A model generated the notes under the pieces. It was not told the origin of the DNA. It saw only the letters and a program-made list of their open reading frames with translations, and made no database searches. Below, one piece after another: positions 53,089 to 63,262 of a stretch of DNA of 64,000 nucleotides. The stretch's first letter is position 1, and the number at the start of each line of letters is the position of its first letter. Origin of the DNA: Pictodentalium vernedei (taxonomy: Eukaryota > Mollusca > Scaphopoda > Dentaliida > Dentaliidae); the NCBI GenBank assembly GCA_031216915.1, contig CM062294.1, forward strand, positions 32,813,128 to 32,877,127, read 5' to 3'. A program made the position numbers and the translations under genes.

Positions 53089-53160
53089 TTTGTCCCTTGA
53101 GTGCAACAAGGCTTTGTAATGCTTTAGCATTGCAAAGCCTTCTTGCACTCAAGGGACAAA
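53089..53160. repeat. Hairpin, 35-nt arms
   Basis: TTTGTCCCTTGAGTGCAACA / TCTTGCACTCAAGGGACAAA and GGCTTTGTAATGCT / AGCATTGCAAAGCC, two mismatches, 2-nt loop. Confidence 0.9.
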
Positions 53161-53269
53161 ATACACCACCACCCATGCTATTCTGTAGATTATGCGGCCT
53201 AAAATATTAAACAAACCAAGAACGTGAACTTTTTGATGGCAAAGAAATAATCACAAAATTAAACTAGAG

Positions 53270-53730
53270 ATGGTCTGCTACCTGCTATACCCCCACCGTG
53301 GCACACCGCCTAGCATGGGTGATTCAAAAAGGGCATTCAATTTTTCTAAGTGAAAAAAAAATCCAGTATGACCGCCAGTCGGCCACCTTGAAACTGATGA
53401 CCTTTTTTGTGAAGTTACATGAAAATGTGTCAAAAACTGTGTAAGTAGTTCACTCCACAAGTTTACATAAAAAAAAAATCCAATATGGCCATCAGTCGGC
53501 CATCTTGAATCCAATCAGGAAAAAAATCATGTCACACACTTTTCCTCATCATGATGATCATTTTTATGAAGTTTCATGAAAATGCGGCTAAAACTGTAGA
53601 AGCAGTTCACTTCACAAGTTTACATGTACAACGGACTGACAACGACGATGACCGACCGATCGACCAACGGACAAGTTGACTCCTATATACCCCCCTAAAA
53701 CGTCGTTTTGTGGGGGAATAAAAACTGACT
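53270..53730. repeat. 'TATACCCCC' repeat
   Basis: CTGCTATACCCCCACCGTGG ... GACTCCTATATACCCCCCTAAAACG...TTTTGTGGGGGAATA. Two internal direct repeats (TCCAGTATGACCGCCAGTCGG / TCCAATATGGCCATCAGTCGG). Related to 57300-58000. Confidence 0.6.
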
Positions 53731-53869
53731 ACATGTATGAAATTTTACCAAAAAATGACATTAAAAACTATGTGGGGCCTAAACTGATGTTATGGCAGTA
53801 CCAAATTTAACTCACAGGTTTAAAAGTTAACCCTGAATAATCCATGCTTAACTTTCATGATATTTACAC

Positions 53870-54050
53870 TGGAAACCCTTGGAAGATAAGCTGTGCTTGT
53901 TTCCAGTGACAGAAAAGCTCTGTTTTACAGTTACAATAGGACATGGTACTTGTGGTGTGCATCCTCTAAAGTAGACAACTTAATTGCCAAAACTTTACTT
54001 GATACTTATGTTGGAGTCATCATGTAGCCATAGATGCTGAAAGTAAACAT
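53870..54050 (+). mobile_element. Family D SINE-like element, copy 6 (decayed)
   Basis: GGAAACCCTTGGAAGATAAG, GCTCTGTTTTACAGTTACAA, TAGACAACTT, then CATCATGTAGCCATAGATGC. Tail lost. Confidence 0.5.
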
Positions 54051-54089
54051 CAAAATCTTGATCTGAACAAACAGCTGCTTTAACTTGCA

Positions 54090-55322
54090 GGTATATACAA
54101 ACGTTGCCATTGGTTTCTAGTCAGACAGAAGCAGCCCAAAACATTGCTATTAGTTTCAAGTCAGACAGAAGCAGCCAAGACCTGAATATAAAAACATTGA
54201 CATTGGTTTCTAGTCAGACAGAAGCAGCCAAGACCTGAATATAAAAAAAACACTGCCATTGGTTTCTAGTCAGACAAGCAACCAAGACCTGAATATAAAA
54301 ACATTGCCATTGTTTTCTAGTTAGACAGAAGCACCCAAGACCTGGATATAAAAACATTGCCATTGGTTTCAAGTCAGACAGAAGCACCCAAGACCTGGAT
54401 ATAAAAAAACACTGCCATTGGTTTCTAGTCAGACAGAAGCAGTCAAGACCTGAATATAAAAAACACTGCCATTGGTTTCTAGTCAGACAAGCACCCAAGA
54501 CCTGAATATAAAAACATTGCCATTGTTTTCTAGTTAGACGGAAGCACCCAAGACCTGGATATAAAAACATTGCCATTGGTATCAAGTCAGACAGAAGCAC
54601 CCAAGACCTGGATATAAAAACATTGCCATTGGTTTCAAGTCAGACAGAAGCAGCCAAGACCTGAATATAAAAACATTGCCATTGGTTTCAAGTCAGACAA
54701 GCAGCCAAGACCTGAATATAAAAACATTGCCATTGGTTTCTAGTCAGACAGAAGGAGCTTAGACCTGAATATAAAAACATTGCCATAGGTTTCTAGTCAG
54801 ACAGAAGAGCCAAGACCTGAATATAAAAACATTGCCATTGGTTTCAAGTCAGACAGAAGCAGCCAAGACCTGAATATAAAAACATTGCCATAGGTTTCTA
54901 GTCAGACAGAAGGAGCCAAGACCTGAATATAAAAACATTGCCATAGGTTTCTAGTCAGACAGAAACACACATGACCTGAATATAAAAACATTGCCATTGG
55001 TTTCAAGTCAGACAGAAGCAGCCAAGACCTGAATATAAAAACATTGCCATTGGTTTCAAGTCAGACAAGCAGCCAAGACCTGTATATAAAAACATTGCCA
55101 TTGGTTTCTAGTCAGACAGAAACACACACGACCTGAATATAAAAACATTGCTATTGGTTTCTAGTCAGACAGAAGCATCCAAGACCTGAATATAAAAATG
55201 TTGCCATTGGTTTCTAGTCAGGCAGAAGCAGCCAAGACCTGAATGTAAAAATATTGCCATTGGTTTCTAGTCAGAGAGAAGCAGCCAAGACCTGAATATA
55301 AAAACATTGGCATTGGTTTTTA
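54090..55322. repeat. 53-bp minisatellite, ~23 units
   Basis: Unit CATTGCCATTGGTTTCTAGT then CAGACAGAAGCAGCCAAGACCTGAATATAAAAA. Variants: TTTCAAGT versus TTTCTAGT, CAGCC versus CACCC, GACAAGC versus GACAGAAGC, AACACACACG. A 128-codon minus frame is an artefact of the repeat. Confidence 0.96.
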
Positions 55323-55395
55323 GCTCACCTGAGCGAAGCTCGAGGTGAGCTTTACTGATCACTTGCCGTCTGTCTGTTTATCTGTCCGCACACAC

Positions 55396-55815
55396 AAATG
55401 ACTACTTATGTGGCTACCAGTTAGTAAAACAGGATACTTATGTGGTTTAAGTCTGTTACTTGGCTAGTCACGTAACAGAATCTCTTATTGTGTGTGGGTG
55501 GGGGGAGGGGGGGAGGGTTGGATAAATGGATAAATGTAGAGTAGGATTAGGGCATTCTGGGGTGGGGTTTAGGGGTGGGGTGGGGGTCAGTGAAGGGGTG
55601 TTAGAGTTATGTGGCTAGGGTTAGGGTTAGTTTAGGGTTAGGGTTAGCTTTGGGTTAGGGGTGGGTAGGGTTAGGGTCAGTAAAGGGTAGGGTTAGGGTT
55701 AGCTGACCCCCAAAAAATTTTCCCCCAAAAAGACTTGTTTTATTATGCTGGACATGTGTTTTAGGTAAGCCACCTAACATGTCCATAAAATAGCCACATA
55801 AGTAGCCATTTGTAA
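55396..55815. mobile_element. 'TTATGTGGCTA' element with TTAGGG-rich core
   Basis: AAATGACTACTTATGTGGCTA at the left and TAGCCACATAAGTAGCCATTT at the right, a ~20-bp terminal inverted repeat. The core is degenerate GGGTTAGGGTTAG (55605-55705). Related to 32450-32775. Confidence 0.75.
55605..55705 (+). repeat. Degenerate TTAGGG interstitial repeat
   Basis: CTAGGGTTAGGGTTAGTTTAGGGTTAGGG and further imperfect units. Not a chromosome end, because unique and repeat DNA continues on both sides. Confidence 0.85.
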
Positions 55816-56507
55816 GAATGTCCGTCCATCCATCTGTCCATCCATTAACTTCACTTTTTCAACTTCTTCTCAAGAACCGCTGGGCCAATTTAAATGAAAC
55901 TTGTTGTGAATCTTCCCCAACATGTGTCCACCCAAGTTTGTTCATAAGATGTTGCCACGACCCACCAGGGGCTCTACAAGGGGCATAACTCTAACACTAC
56001 CCTCAATTTTCTTTAAAAATCTTCTTCAGATCCAGCAGTCGGAATGTTTTGATATTTGGTGTGCAGCATCCTTAGTGGGGTGAGATTCAATTATAACTTT
56101 GTTCAATATGAGGAATATTCTTTAAAAAAAATTTTTTTTAAGATCCACTGGTCGGAATCTTTGGATATTTGGTAAAAGCTTTTCTAAGGAGGGGCAGATG
56201 CAACTTGTTGAAATCAATTCCCTGGGTTTTATATGTTGAAATCAATTCCCTGGGTTTTATATTTAGGCTAACATGTCAGGTGAGAGCCCTCAGGCCCCCT
56301 GGGGCCTCTTGTTTATCAAGCAAAGGCAGCCAAAACCTCACTAGGATTCAGATCTTTAAATTTGTTTGCACAACAACAAATACGATCCACTGTGTTGCGG
56401 CCTGGTGGGAGAGAAAAGTACTGCTACTTTTGCCTTTTCGGCATCTGTTTCATATACTTCTCTGTTTTTTTCCCCTAAAAATCCAGATTCCCAAAGGTTA
56501 CAGCCAA

Positions 56508-56731
56508 TCCTGAATATAAGCAACCTGTCATTTACAAGGGGGTGAATTTGCTAATGCTATTCCATACAGTGTGCCAATTTATCCTCTAGGTGCATCTTTC
56601 TGTTTTGACTTGAGCCCTTGATTCAGACTGAGGTTCACAGAGGGTAAATTTTGTGATGCTACCCTGCTGTGCACTAAATTCACCCTCTGGGGACCTCATT
56701 TTGCAGATGACAATCTGCTTATTTTCAGGCT
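56508..56731 (+). mobile_element. Family I MITE, copy 6
   Basis: CCTGAATATAAGCAACCTGTC ... TCTGGGGACCTCATTTTGCA ... GACAATCTGCTTATTTTCAGG. Small internal deletions. Confidence 0.82.
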
Positions 56732-57143
56732 TGGTTACAGCCTCTTATTAAAGGTTTTCATCATTATTATTCATTCTCCTCCTTGAGCTAAACATTTACC
56801 GAGAAGGTTAAGGGTCGAAGTTTCAAGATTTTCAATTCAATTTTGAATCTTAAGTTGATATTCGGTTCGATTCAAAATTGGCTTCCCGATTCGTTTCCTC
56901 TCGAATCTTTTTCATAGGAATATAGCTTGGTATCAGTCAGCTTCGTCTCACAAAACAGAATGTTCAGATGGAAATCGTACATAAAAAATGTTGAAATGAA
57001 AGACTAAGTGTAACTTCAGCTGCATTAACATCTGCACTTATGCCACCCACCATGCTAATATCAATAACATGGGTCCCTACTACTGTTAAATGCAAATTTA
57101 AAGTTTCCAAGTAATGTCAATGATGAACTATAAATCCTTACAG
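56732..57143. other. No feature seen
   Basis: AT-rich; GATTTTCAATTCAATTTTGAATC-like words at 56825-56905 recur at 58025-58090 (GATTCAAGATTTGATTCGAATC). No gene. Confidence 0.45.
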
Positions 57144-57250
57144 GGTAATATTCCAACTACATCATCAAGGCATGCCTTCGATGAAGTCATGCCTTGATTG
57201 CGTAGTTGGATTATTTTATCAGTCAGGACTTGAGCCATTACAGTCAGAAT
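57144..57250. mobile_element. Family H palindromic element, copy 2
   Basis: CCAACTACATCATCAAGGCATG / CATGCCTTGATTGCGTAGTTGG, followed by TCAGTCAGGACTTGAGCC as in copy 1. Confidence 0.75.
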
Positions 57251-57297
57251 AAATCAGGTTCATAGCATCCCTACCTCCATCGGTCCTCTTCAAGATG

Positions 57298-57990
57298 TCA
57301 CTCATTATACCCCCACTTTCAAAGAAAATGGGGTATACTGGGTTATATGCATCCATCCGTCCGTCTGTGCGTCCGTGTGTGAGTCCTTCTGAGAATATTC
57401 ATAACTTAAGTAAATTATTATTTTTTATAATATTTGTTGGTCATAGGTATGCCCACACTAGTTATTTTTTTTATTATTATTTTTTTTTATTACTTGTTCA
57501 CTTAGAAATTGTGGCCGTCCGAGCCATATTTTGTCTGTTCAGCCTGTATCTCGGGTATTGAATGTTCTATTGCAATGAAATTTGCCATGAACACTGCATA
57601 TGGTATAGGCTTTAAAAAAAGCATTCAGCGATATTCTCACATTCTCTTTTTTAGAGTTATCCCCTTTTTTGACTTAGAAATTTTAGGAAATAGACATTAT
57701 TTGTCTGTTCAGCCTGTATCTCAGGTATGGGTTATTGGATTTCAGTGAAATATGGCATGCACTTTGCCTATGACAAAGGCTTCTGCCTCATTGCATAAAA
57801 CTTCCAAACACAAAACAATTTATCATACCTTTTGACTTGGAAATTGTTGAAAACTTTCGAAGAAAATAGAAGGAGGGGGGGTATACTGGATTGCGTCCGT
57901 CCATCTCTGTATCCATCCGTCAGTCCGTACAAGAATATTCATAAATAATATTTGTTGGTCATGGGTATGCCCACACTAGGCGGTACACCA
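57298..57990. repeat. 'GGGGTATACTGG' repeats, two copies
   Basis: AAGAAAATGGGGTATACTGGGTT plus (CCGT)n at 57322-57395 and again at 57857-57930; each is followed by GAATATTCATAA and TTTGTTGGTCATRGGTATGC CCACACTAG. TTTGTCTGTTCAGCCTGTATCTC also occurs twice (57531, 57700). Confidence 0.7.
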
Positions 57991-58346
57991 CGTGGGGGTA
58001 TGCACCGGATGAAAGTCCAGCCCTTGTTTGATTTGAGGTTCAATTTGATTTTGAATAATAAAAATGATTTGATTCAAGATTTGATTCGAATCAGAAATGT
58101 GAGAATCACAGGGCCCTACGAGAAGATATCTTAGTTTTCGGAACCATTAACTAATTTGCGCCAGATTATGCTTGTTCGACATTCATGATCTGTCAGATGA
58201 CGAAACAAATTGATCACAAAGCAGAATACTTTCGATAATGATAAATACACTCAACAATCTTCTTGAAATGATCAGCTGACTGTAACGCAAGCTCTCAAGC
58301 CACCAATCCAATTCTGCAAGGCTGTTTGCTCACTTTTCATAGAGTT

Positions 58347-58586
58347 TTAACCCTTTGAACCCTAGTGGTATCTTCCATTCCAGCTCAATGGCAGCAACGG
58401 GAAGAGTCCATATTCTTTATTTGGGGGTAGACCAATTGATATTTTCAATGTGCAGCCTGGGGGCTGCACGTTGAAAATATTGATTGGTCTACACCACACA
58501 TTCACTCAAAAGTCAACCTACTTAATAAAATTATGAAGTATCATGTTACTGGGCCAGAAAAATGGCCTCTGGGGTTCAAAGGGTTA
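58347..58586. mobile_element. TTAA family J element, copy 2
   Basis: TTAACCCTTTGAACCCTAGT ... TGGGGTTCAAAGGGTTA. Hairpin AATATTTTCAATGTGCAGCC / GGCTGCACGTTGAAAATATT. Terminal inverted repeat 17 bp, perfect. Confidence 0.88.
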
Positions 58587-58680
58587 TTTTGATGTTCCTT
58601 TTAACTCACATTGTGTACAGTATTGTCTGATGACATGTAATTTCATTTATTCAATTAATGCCATTTTTTTATTTTGACCA

Positions 58681-59467
58681 CAGTGGAACCCTGTTAATTG
58701 AATAGGCACTTTGCCAATGACAGTTATTCAATTAACAGGAGTATTCAATTAACATGGATTGTGTCTCTTTCCTATATTCTAGAGATAAACTTAACATTTA
58801 TTCTATTATATCTTGTTTGACAGAGCTCCATGATATAATAGATTAAATGCCTGTATTGGATGTACTGAGGCCAAATAGGTCTATAAACAAAAAAAACTGG
58901 GGAGAGTCAGGGTAATTTCTTTTCAACCTACTCACAGTTGTTTACAATTGGCTGTAACGTAAGTGCAAGTCCCTACTTCGGAACTAACTCAAGCTTTTAG
59001 AGAACTTTTCCAAACAAGATGGAAAAGTAATAGAGTGCAAAAGCATGAAAAAGATCGAAAAAAGGGTCGAGCGAGACCAGCGCTCGAAATTACAGGTACT
59101 CTCTCTGCACACATCTTGCATTTACCGAGCGCATGTGCAACAACCGTCACGTCAATTCCGTATTTCGGCCAACGAGAAGTTTGTGATTTAGCGGGGAGGC
59201 ATCGATATCAAAGATATCCCCAAGGAGGGTGGGCCTCCGGTAAACAATTGTGGTAGGTATGTTAAGAAACAAAATTTACTAAAAAATTTTAATTTCTCGA
59301 TGGGATACAAGATTTTTTATTCAATTAACAGGAGTTTACTCTATAACCTATATTCAATTATCAGGTCAAATTTGTACTGGAGGTATGGTAAATGGTTTTG
59401 TATTGGGAAATTATATTCAATTAACAGGGATATACAATTAAGAGATATCCAATTAAGTGGGCTCCAC
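58681..59467. mobile_element. Family E pogo-like MITE, copy 4, split
   Basis: CAGTGGAACCCTGTTAATTG ... AAGTGGGCTCCAC. The core has lost one arm (GACAGAGCTCCATGATATAATAG). Sequence between about 58925 and 59300 has no counterpart in copy 2. Confidence 0.82.
58927..59257. mobile_element. Unknown ~331-bp insertion with TIRs
   Basis: CCTACTCACAGTTGTTTAC at the left and GTAAACAATTGTGGTAGG at the right: inverted repeats, 1 gap and 1 mismatch. GC-richer than its surroundings, with many CpG. A 97-codon plus frame (58963-59256) starts MQVPTSELTQAFRELFQTRW and has a lysine/arginine-rich middle; no family recognised. Could be a small DNA transposon or a retrocopied fragment. Confidence 0.65.
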
Positions 59468-59579
59468 AATATCCCTCTGGGAAAGTCAGGAGCTAAAAAC
59501 TGAAAAAAATTCAAACACACCTATTTGAGTTCTATGTGAGAAACATTTTTTTTTTTTGTATTTGGTCAAGCTCTCAGAT

Positions 59580-59990
59580 CACCAGTCTAATTTTAGCTCA
59601 AGCCCAAATTTTAAATTTGTGGGTAATAAGAGGAATATCCTTTACACATCTTCTTCAGATTCATCAGTCAGAATCTTTTGATATTGGGTATGTAGCATCC
59701 AAAGTGGGGGAGATTCAAGTTTGTTTAGATCAAGTCCCTGGGATTATATTTAGGCTCCCTATTGGACCTCAGAACTTTAACTTAGTGCAATATGAGGAAT
59801 ATTCTTTAAAAATCTTCTTCCTCAGATCTACCAGTCATAATGTTTTGAATATTTTGTTAGTAGTAACCTTAGTGGGGTCAGATTTCAGTTTAATCAAGTG
59901 CTGGGTTTATATTACAGCTCCCTATGGCAACCTAAATTTTAACTGCAATATGGGCAAATTTCATTATAAATCTCCTTCTTCTGATCCATC
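59580..59990 (+). repeat. Family L dispersed repeat, fragment
   Basis: ATCTTCTTCAGATTCATCAG, TCAGAATCTTTTGATATT and GTGCAATATGAGGAATATTC match 55900-56110 and 27600-27760. Confidence 0.65.
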
Positions 59991-60380
59991 AGACTTCAAA
60001 GCACGTAGCAGACCTGGAAAATTACCAATTAAATTACAGAAGGCACTATTGGCTCTGGACATCTGCTGCCCTATCAACTGTACTCTCCAGATAATAGGCA
60101 AGAGCGTCCATCTGACTTTTGGATTCCACCCAGAGGAAGATACCACCACCACTACACCACCTCCTTCGGGGAGAGGTAGTACCTTTTGTAAGAGGAACCC
60201 CTCTCACACTGGTCCTCACCCAAAGGAGTGAGGAGGCCCTGAAAAGAGAAAAAGAAAGAAAAGTCCAACTAAGTGCAGAGATGCCCGGCGCTTGGAAGAT
60301 TGGCTTGAGAGGAGAAGAGCAGAGACAGAAAACCAGGAAGAGGAGAAGGTGTCAACCATCAAATGACCACAACCTTCACC
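59985..60380 (+). pseudogene. Possible transposon Gag-like ORF relic
   Basis: The end of the 231-codon frame (59536-60231) departs from the repeat L upstream and reads LPIKLQKALLALDICC, HLTFGFHPEEDTTTTTPPPS, GRGSTFCKRNPSHTGPHPKE, stop. In-frame after the stop comes a basic run, KRKKSPTKCRDARRLEDWLE, then RRRAETENQEEEK. The composition (threonine/proline linker, then SPTKCRRDxRR-like basic stretch with coiled-coil tendency) reminds me of ORF1/Gag-like proteins of invertebrate retroelements. I cannot name a family, and the upstream part is chance coding in repeat L. Confidence 0.35.
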
Positions 60381-60425
60381 TTCACCTCCCACGCCAACCC
60401 CCACCTCTCAAACAGAAGTTGATAT

Positions 60426-60884
60426 TACCATATTTACTCTATGTATTGGGACACTCTATGATTTGGGTCACACATTTTTTCCAGAAAACTAAATTTTTTT
60501 TATGCTCCAAAGTTTGGGACATTCAGGAGATTTGTTTCCAGTTGGCCTGTCGCTAGTAGCAGACGACACTCATAAAAAAAATTCTAGAGTAACTAAAAAT
60601 TTTCATTTTTCGCTTCCAAAACATAGCTTATGATCCCTCATTGGAACGAGCACAATGCGATCGTTCCAATGAGGGATCATAAGCTATGTTTTGGAAGCAA
60701 AAAATGAAAATATAAAAAAAATTGGATGGCGATTTTCGTATTTTGTGATGGAAAACGAATCACACACAACTTTATTCAGCATCAAATCAAGACCAGGCTG
60801 TGTTCTTTCCCCATTTTCTAAGAATTGGGACACCTGTAAAAATAATTATTTTTAGCTGTCCCAATACATAGAGTAAATACGGTA
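60426..60884. mobile_element. TIR element hosting a family B MITE
   Basis: TACCATATTTACTCTATGTA...TTGGGACA at the left and TGTCCCAATACATAGAGTAAATACGGTA at the right: ~27-bp inverted termini with few mismatches. 60558-60745 inside is family B sequence. Confidence 0.78.
60558..60745. mobile_element. TTAA family B MITE, copy 11 (ends lost)
   Basis: GCAGACGACACTCATAAAAA ... CCAAAACATAGCTTATGATCCC / GGGATCATAAGCTATGTTTTGG ... GGATGGCGATTTTCG. Core intact, both TTAACCC termini missing. Confidence 0.75.
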
Positions 60885-61118
60885 ACCCCTTGAACCCTAG
60901 TGGTATCTTCCATGCCAGTTCAATGGGAGCAATTAGAAAAGTCCATATTGATTATCTGGGGTAGACCAATCAATATTTTCAACTTGCAGCCTTGGGCTGC
61001 AGGTTGAAAATATTGATTGGTCTACCCCACACATTTACTGAACAGCCACCCTATTTAATGACGTGATGACGTATCATGTTCCTGACTGGAAAAGCGACCA
61101 CTTCGGTTCAGAGGGTTA
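60883..61118. mobile_element. TTAA family J element, copy 3
   Basis: TAACCCCTTGAACCCTAGTG ... TTCGGTTCAGAGGGTTAA. Hairpin GTAGACCAATCAATATTTTC / GAAAATATTGATTGGTCTAC around CAGCCTTGGGCTG. Starts within the end of the previous element. Confidence 0.82.
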
Positions 61119-61997
61119 AAAGAGAGAAAAAAACATTAAAACAGATGCAGTTTTGGATAAAGTTTGAAATTTGAAAAGATTAAAAGGGCTTTCACTAGAT
61201 CCCCCAAGCATTAATAAGCTCATAAAGATTTATAGCTGTATATATTACAATGAAGGTGTTATGCTAAAAGTGCTAAAACTTCAATTATTGTCAAAATGGC
61301 GATAAATTGAAATACTAAAACACAGATATTTCCTAATTGTTTGAGCTGTATAGCATACTAAAATTTCATGAGAATCCGACGTCATTTAATTTTTAATGAT
61401 GTTGACGTCAATAAAATCACCCTAAATGCAGCCATAACTGTTGGAAATTGCCCAGGTCGGAACTAAATTATTAGATTTGGCTTTTGTTCAGAGATTGTAG
61501 ATCCAAAATTTGAAAGAGGGGCATTGATATTAAAAGTAAGAAAAATTGTTGAAATAGACAATATTTCGGATAAAGGTTGAAATTTTAAATATCATAATGG
61601 CTTGCACATGAACAAAGTCACAAAGTTTTATAGCTGTGCATATTGTAAAGAGGGAGTTATGCATGTTGATGTTTTAGCCTTTTAGGTTACAAAAGGTTTT
61701 CTAGCAATATAACTTCAACTGACATAAAAATGTCAAAAATGGTGATAAATCGAAAAACTTAGACACCTATCTTCTATTTCTTTTATTAGCTCGTCCAACA
61801 TACTAAAATTTCATGAGACTCTGACGTCATTTAATTTTTAATGATGTTAACATCAATAATGTCACCCAAAATTCGGCCAAAACTATTGAGCATTCCCTAG
61901 GTCTTGAAATGGTTTTTGTTGGAGATAATATATTCAAAATTTGAAAGAGGGAAATTTCACACTGGCCTTGATTTTATAAGAATAAGAAAAAGCAGCA

Positions 61998-62160
61998 TTA
62001 ACCCTTTACCTAACAAATTGCCCGCATCCGCCCGCGTAATATGCAAATTCAGCAGTTGAAAAAATATTATTTTTCAAAAAATTTCAACAAAACCATATCA
62101 TGTGACCCCTCGTTGGAACGAGGGGTCACATGATATGGTTTTGTTGAAATTTTTTGAAAA
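61998..62160. mobile_element. TTAA family A MITE, copy 8 (right end lost)
   Basis: TTAACCCTTTACCTAACAAA ... CCTCGTTGGAACGAGGGGTCAC ... GAAATTTTTTGAAAAA. Core shortened; inserted in the ~420-bp array. Confidence 0.82.
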
Positions 62161-62426
62161 ACTGATGTTATTTTGGATAAGGATTTAAAACTAATGAATT
62201 GAATGGCACTAGATCACTGTAGCGTGAACAAGTGCAGAAAGTTTCTTAGCTGTACCATTTTAATGTGGGAGTTATTCTTGTTGCGGCTTTGGCCTTTTAA
62301 AAGCTAAAAAGTGCTGAAACTTCCATTGACGTAAAAACATCAAAAATGTTAATAAATCAAAAAACTAAAAACAGCTATCTCCTCATTTTGTTTTAGCTAT
62401 ACAACATACTAAAATTTAATAAGAAT

Positions 62427-62808
62427 CTGATGGGGGTGTGGTGGCATTGTGGTAGCCGGTTCTCGTCAAATCACCGAAGTTAAGCAATATCAAGCCTGTT
62501 TAGTCCTTGGATTTGTGGATGTCTTCGTAATCGATTCGAACTCCTGCTTGTGTCCTTGGGCAAGGCACTGCACCCCGATTGTCCACATGGGGGCACGATG
62601 ACGCTGTGTACTAAGGCATACTGCACGTCATCAACCAATCTAACCCTGTCTGTGCTGCAGTGCAGAGTTACAATGTTGGGAGACTGGCAGCTTCTCATCA
62701 TTGCTCACTGGTTCTCTCCGGGTGCTCTGGCTTCCTCCACTGGTAAAACTGTCACCGACACGACATGACCTTGGCTGTTATTGTGTCGTTAAACCCTAAT
62801 AAATTATT
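62427..62808 (+). mobile_element. 5S rRNA-headed SINE in the 420-bp array
   Basis: Head GGTTCTCGTCAAATCACCG, GAAGTTAAGCAATATCAAGC. 3' end ACTGTCACCGACACGACATG ... GTCGTTAAACCCTAATAAATTA. Flanks TAAGAATCTGA and TAAGAATATGA form an imperfect duplication within the array sequence. Confidence 0.88.
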
Positions 62809-62829
62809 AAGAATATGACATCATTTAAT

Positions 62830-63060
62830 TATATATAAGGGAAAACTTTGTCCGGACCAGAACTTTTTTGTCTTTTGACCTAGACCTTAGATATTTGGCA
62901 TGTTGATGTATCACCATGAGCCGGTGTATCGCGTATCATAGTGACCTTCAGGTGACCTTGACCTTTGACCTGAAGGTCAGATTTATGTGCTTTTTTAAGG
63001 GAAACTTTGTCCGGACCAGAACTTTTTTTGTCTTTTGAGTCAGGCCTTAGATATTTGGTA
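62830..63060 (+). repeat. Two 'TTTGTCCGGACCAGAACTTT' direct repeats
   Basis: GAAAACTTTGTCCGGACCAG at 62840 and GAAACTTTGTCCGGACCAGA at 63000, each followed by TTAGATATTTGG. Distance about 160 bp. Contains GTGACCTTCAGGTGACC words. Confidence 0.75.
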
Positions 63061-63262
63061 TGGTTGTCAATATTATTCATGTATATATAATTTGCAGTGC
63101 ATTAAATAGAAATGAAGGGGAGACATATGTTTTAGTGTGCTAAAACAGTTTCTAGTTTTTAATGATGTTGACCTCAATAATGTCACCCTAAATTTGTCCA
63201 TAACTGTTAGGATTTCCCCAAGCCGTTACTGAATTTATAGATCTGTAATACAGGCATTGGTA

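Larger units (their letters stand above)
55322..56320 (+). repeat. Family L dispersed repeat, split
   Basis: Starts CTCACCTGAGCGAAGCTCGA, ends GGCCCCCTGGGGCCTCTTGTT. 55396-55815 is an insertion; L resumes with AATGTCCGTCCATCCATCTG and CGCTGGGCCAATTTAAATGAA. AAATCTTCTTCAGATCC is repeated inside. Confidence 0.72.

Noticed and set aside
54214-54600. 128-codon minus-strand frame with repeated QWQCF-type motifs
   Set aside because: It is the translation of the 53-bp minisatellite, whose length drifts out of frame between units.
55605-55705. Chromosome end
   Set aside because: The TTAGGG units are degenerate, only about 100 bp, and lie within a repeat with sequence on both sides.
59536-60231. 231-codon frame, the longest in the window, as a gene
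   Set aside because: Its first two thirds translate dispersed repeat L, whose other copies have no such frame; only the tail might be a transposon relic.
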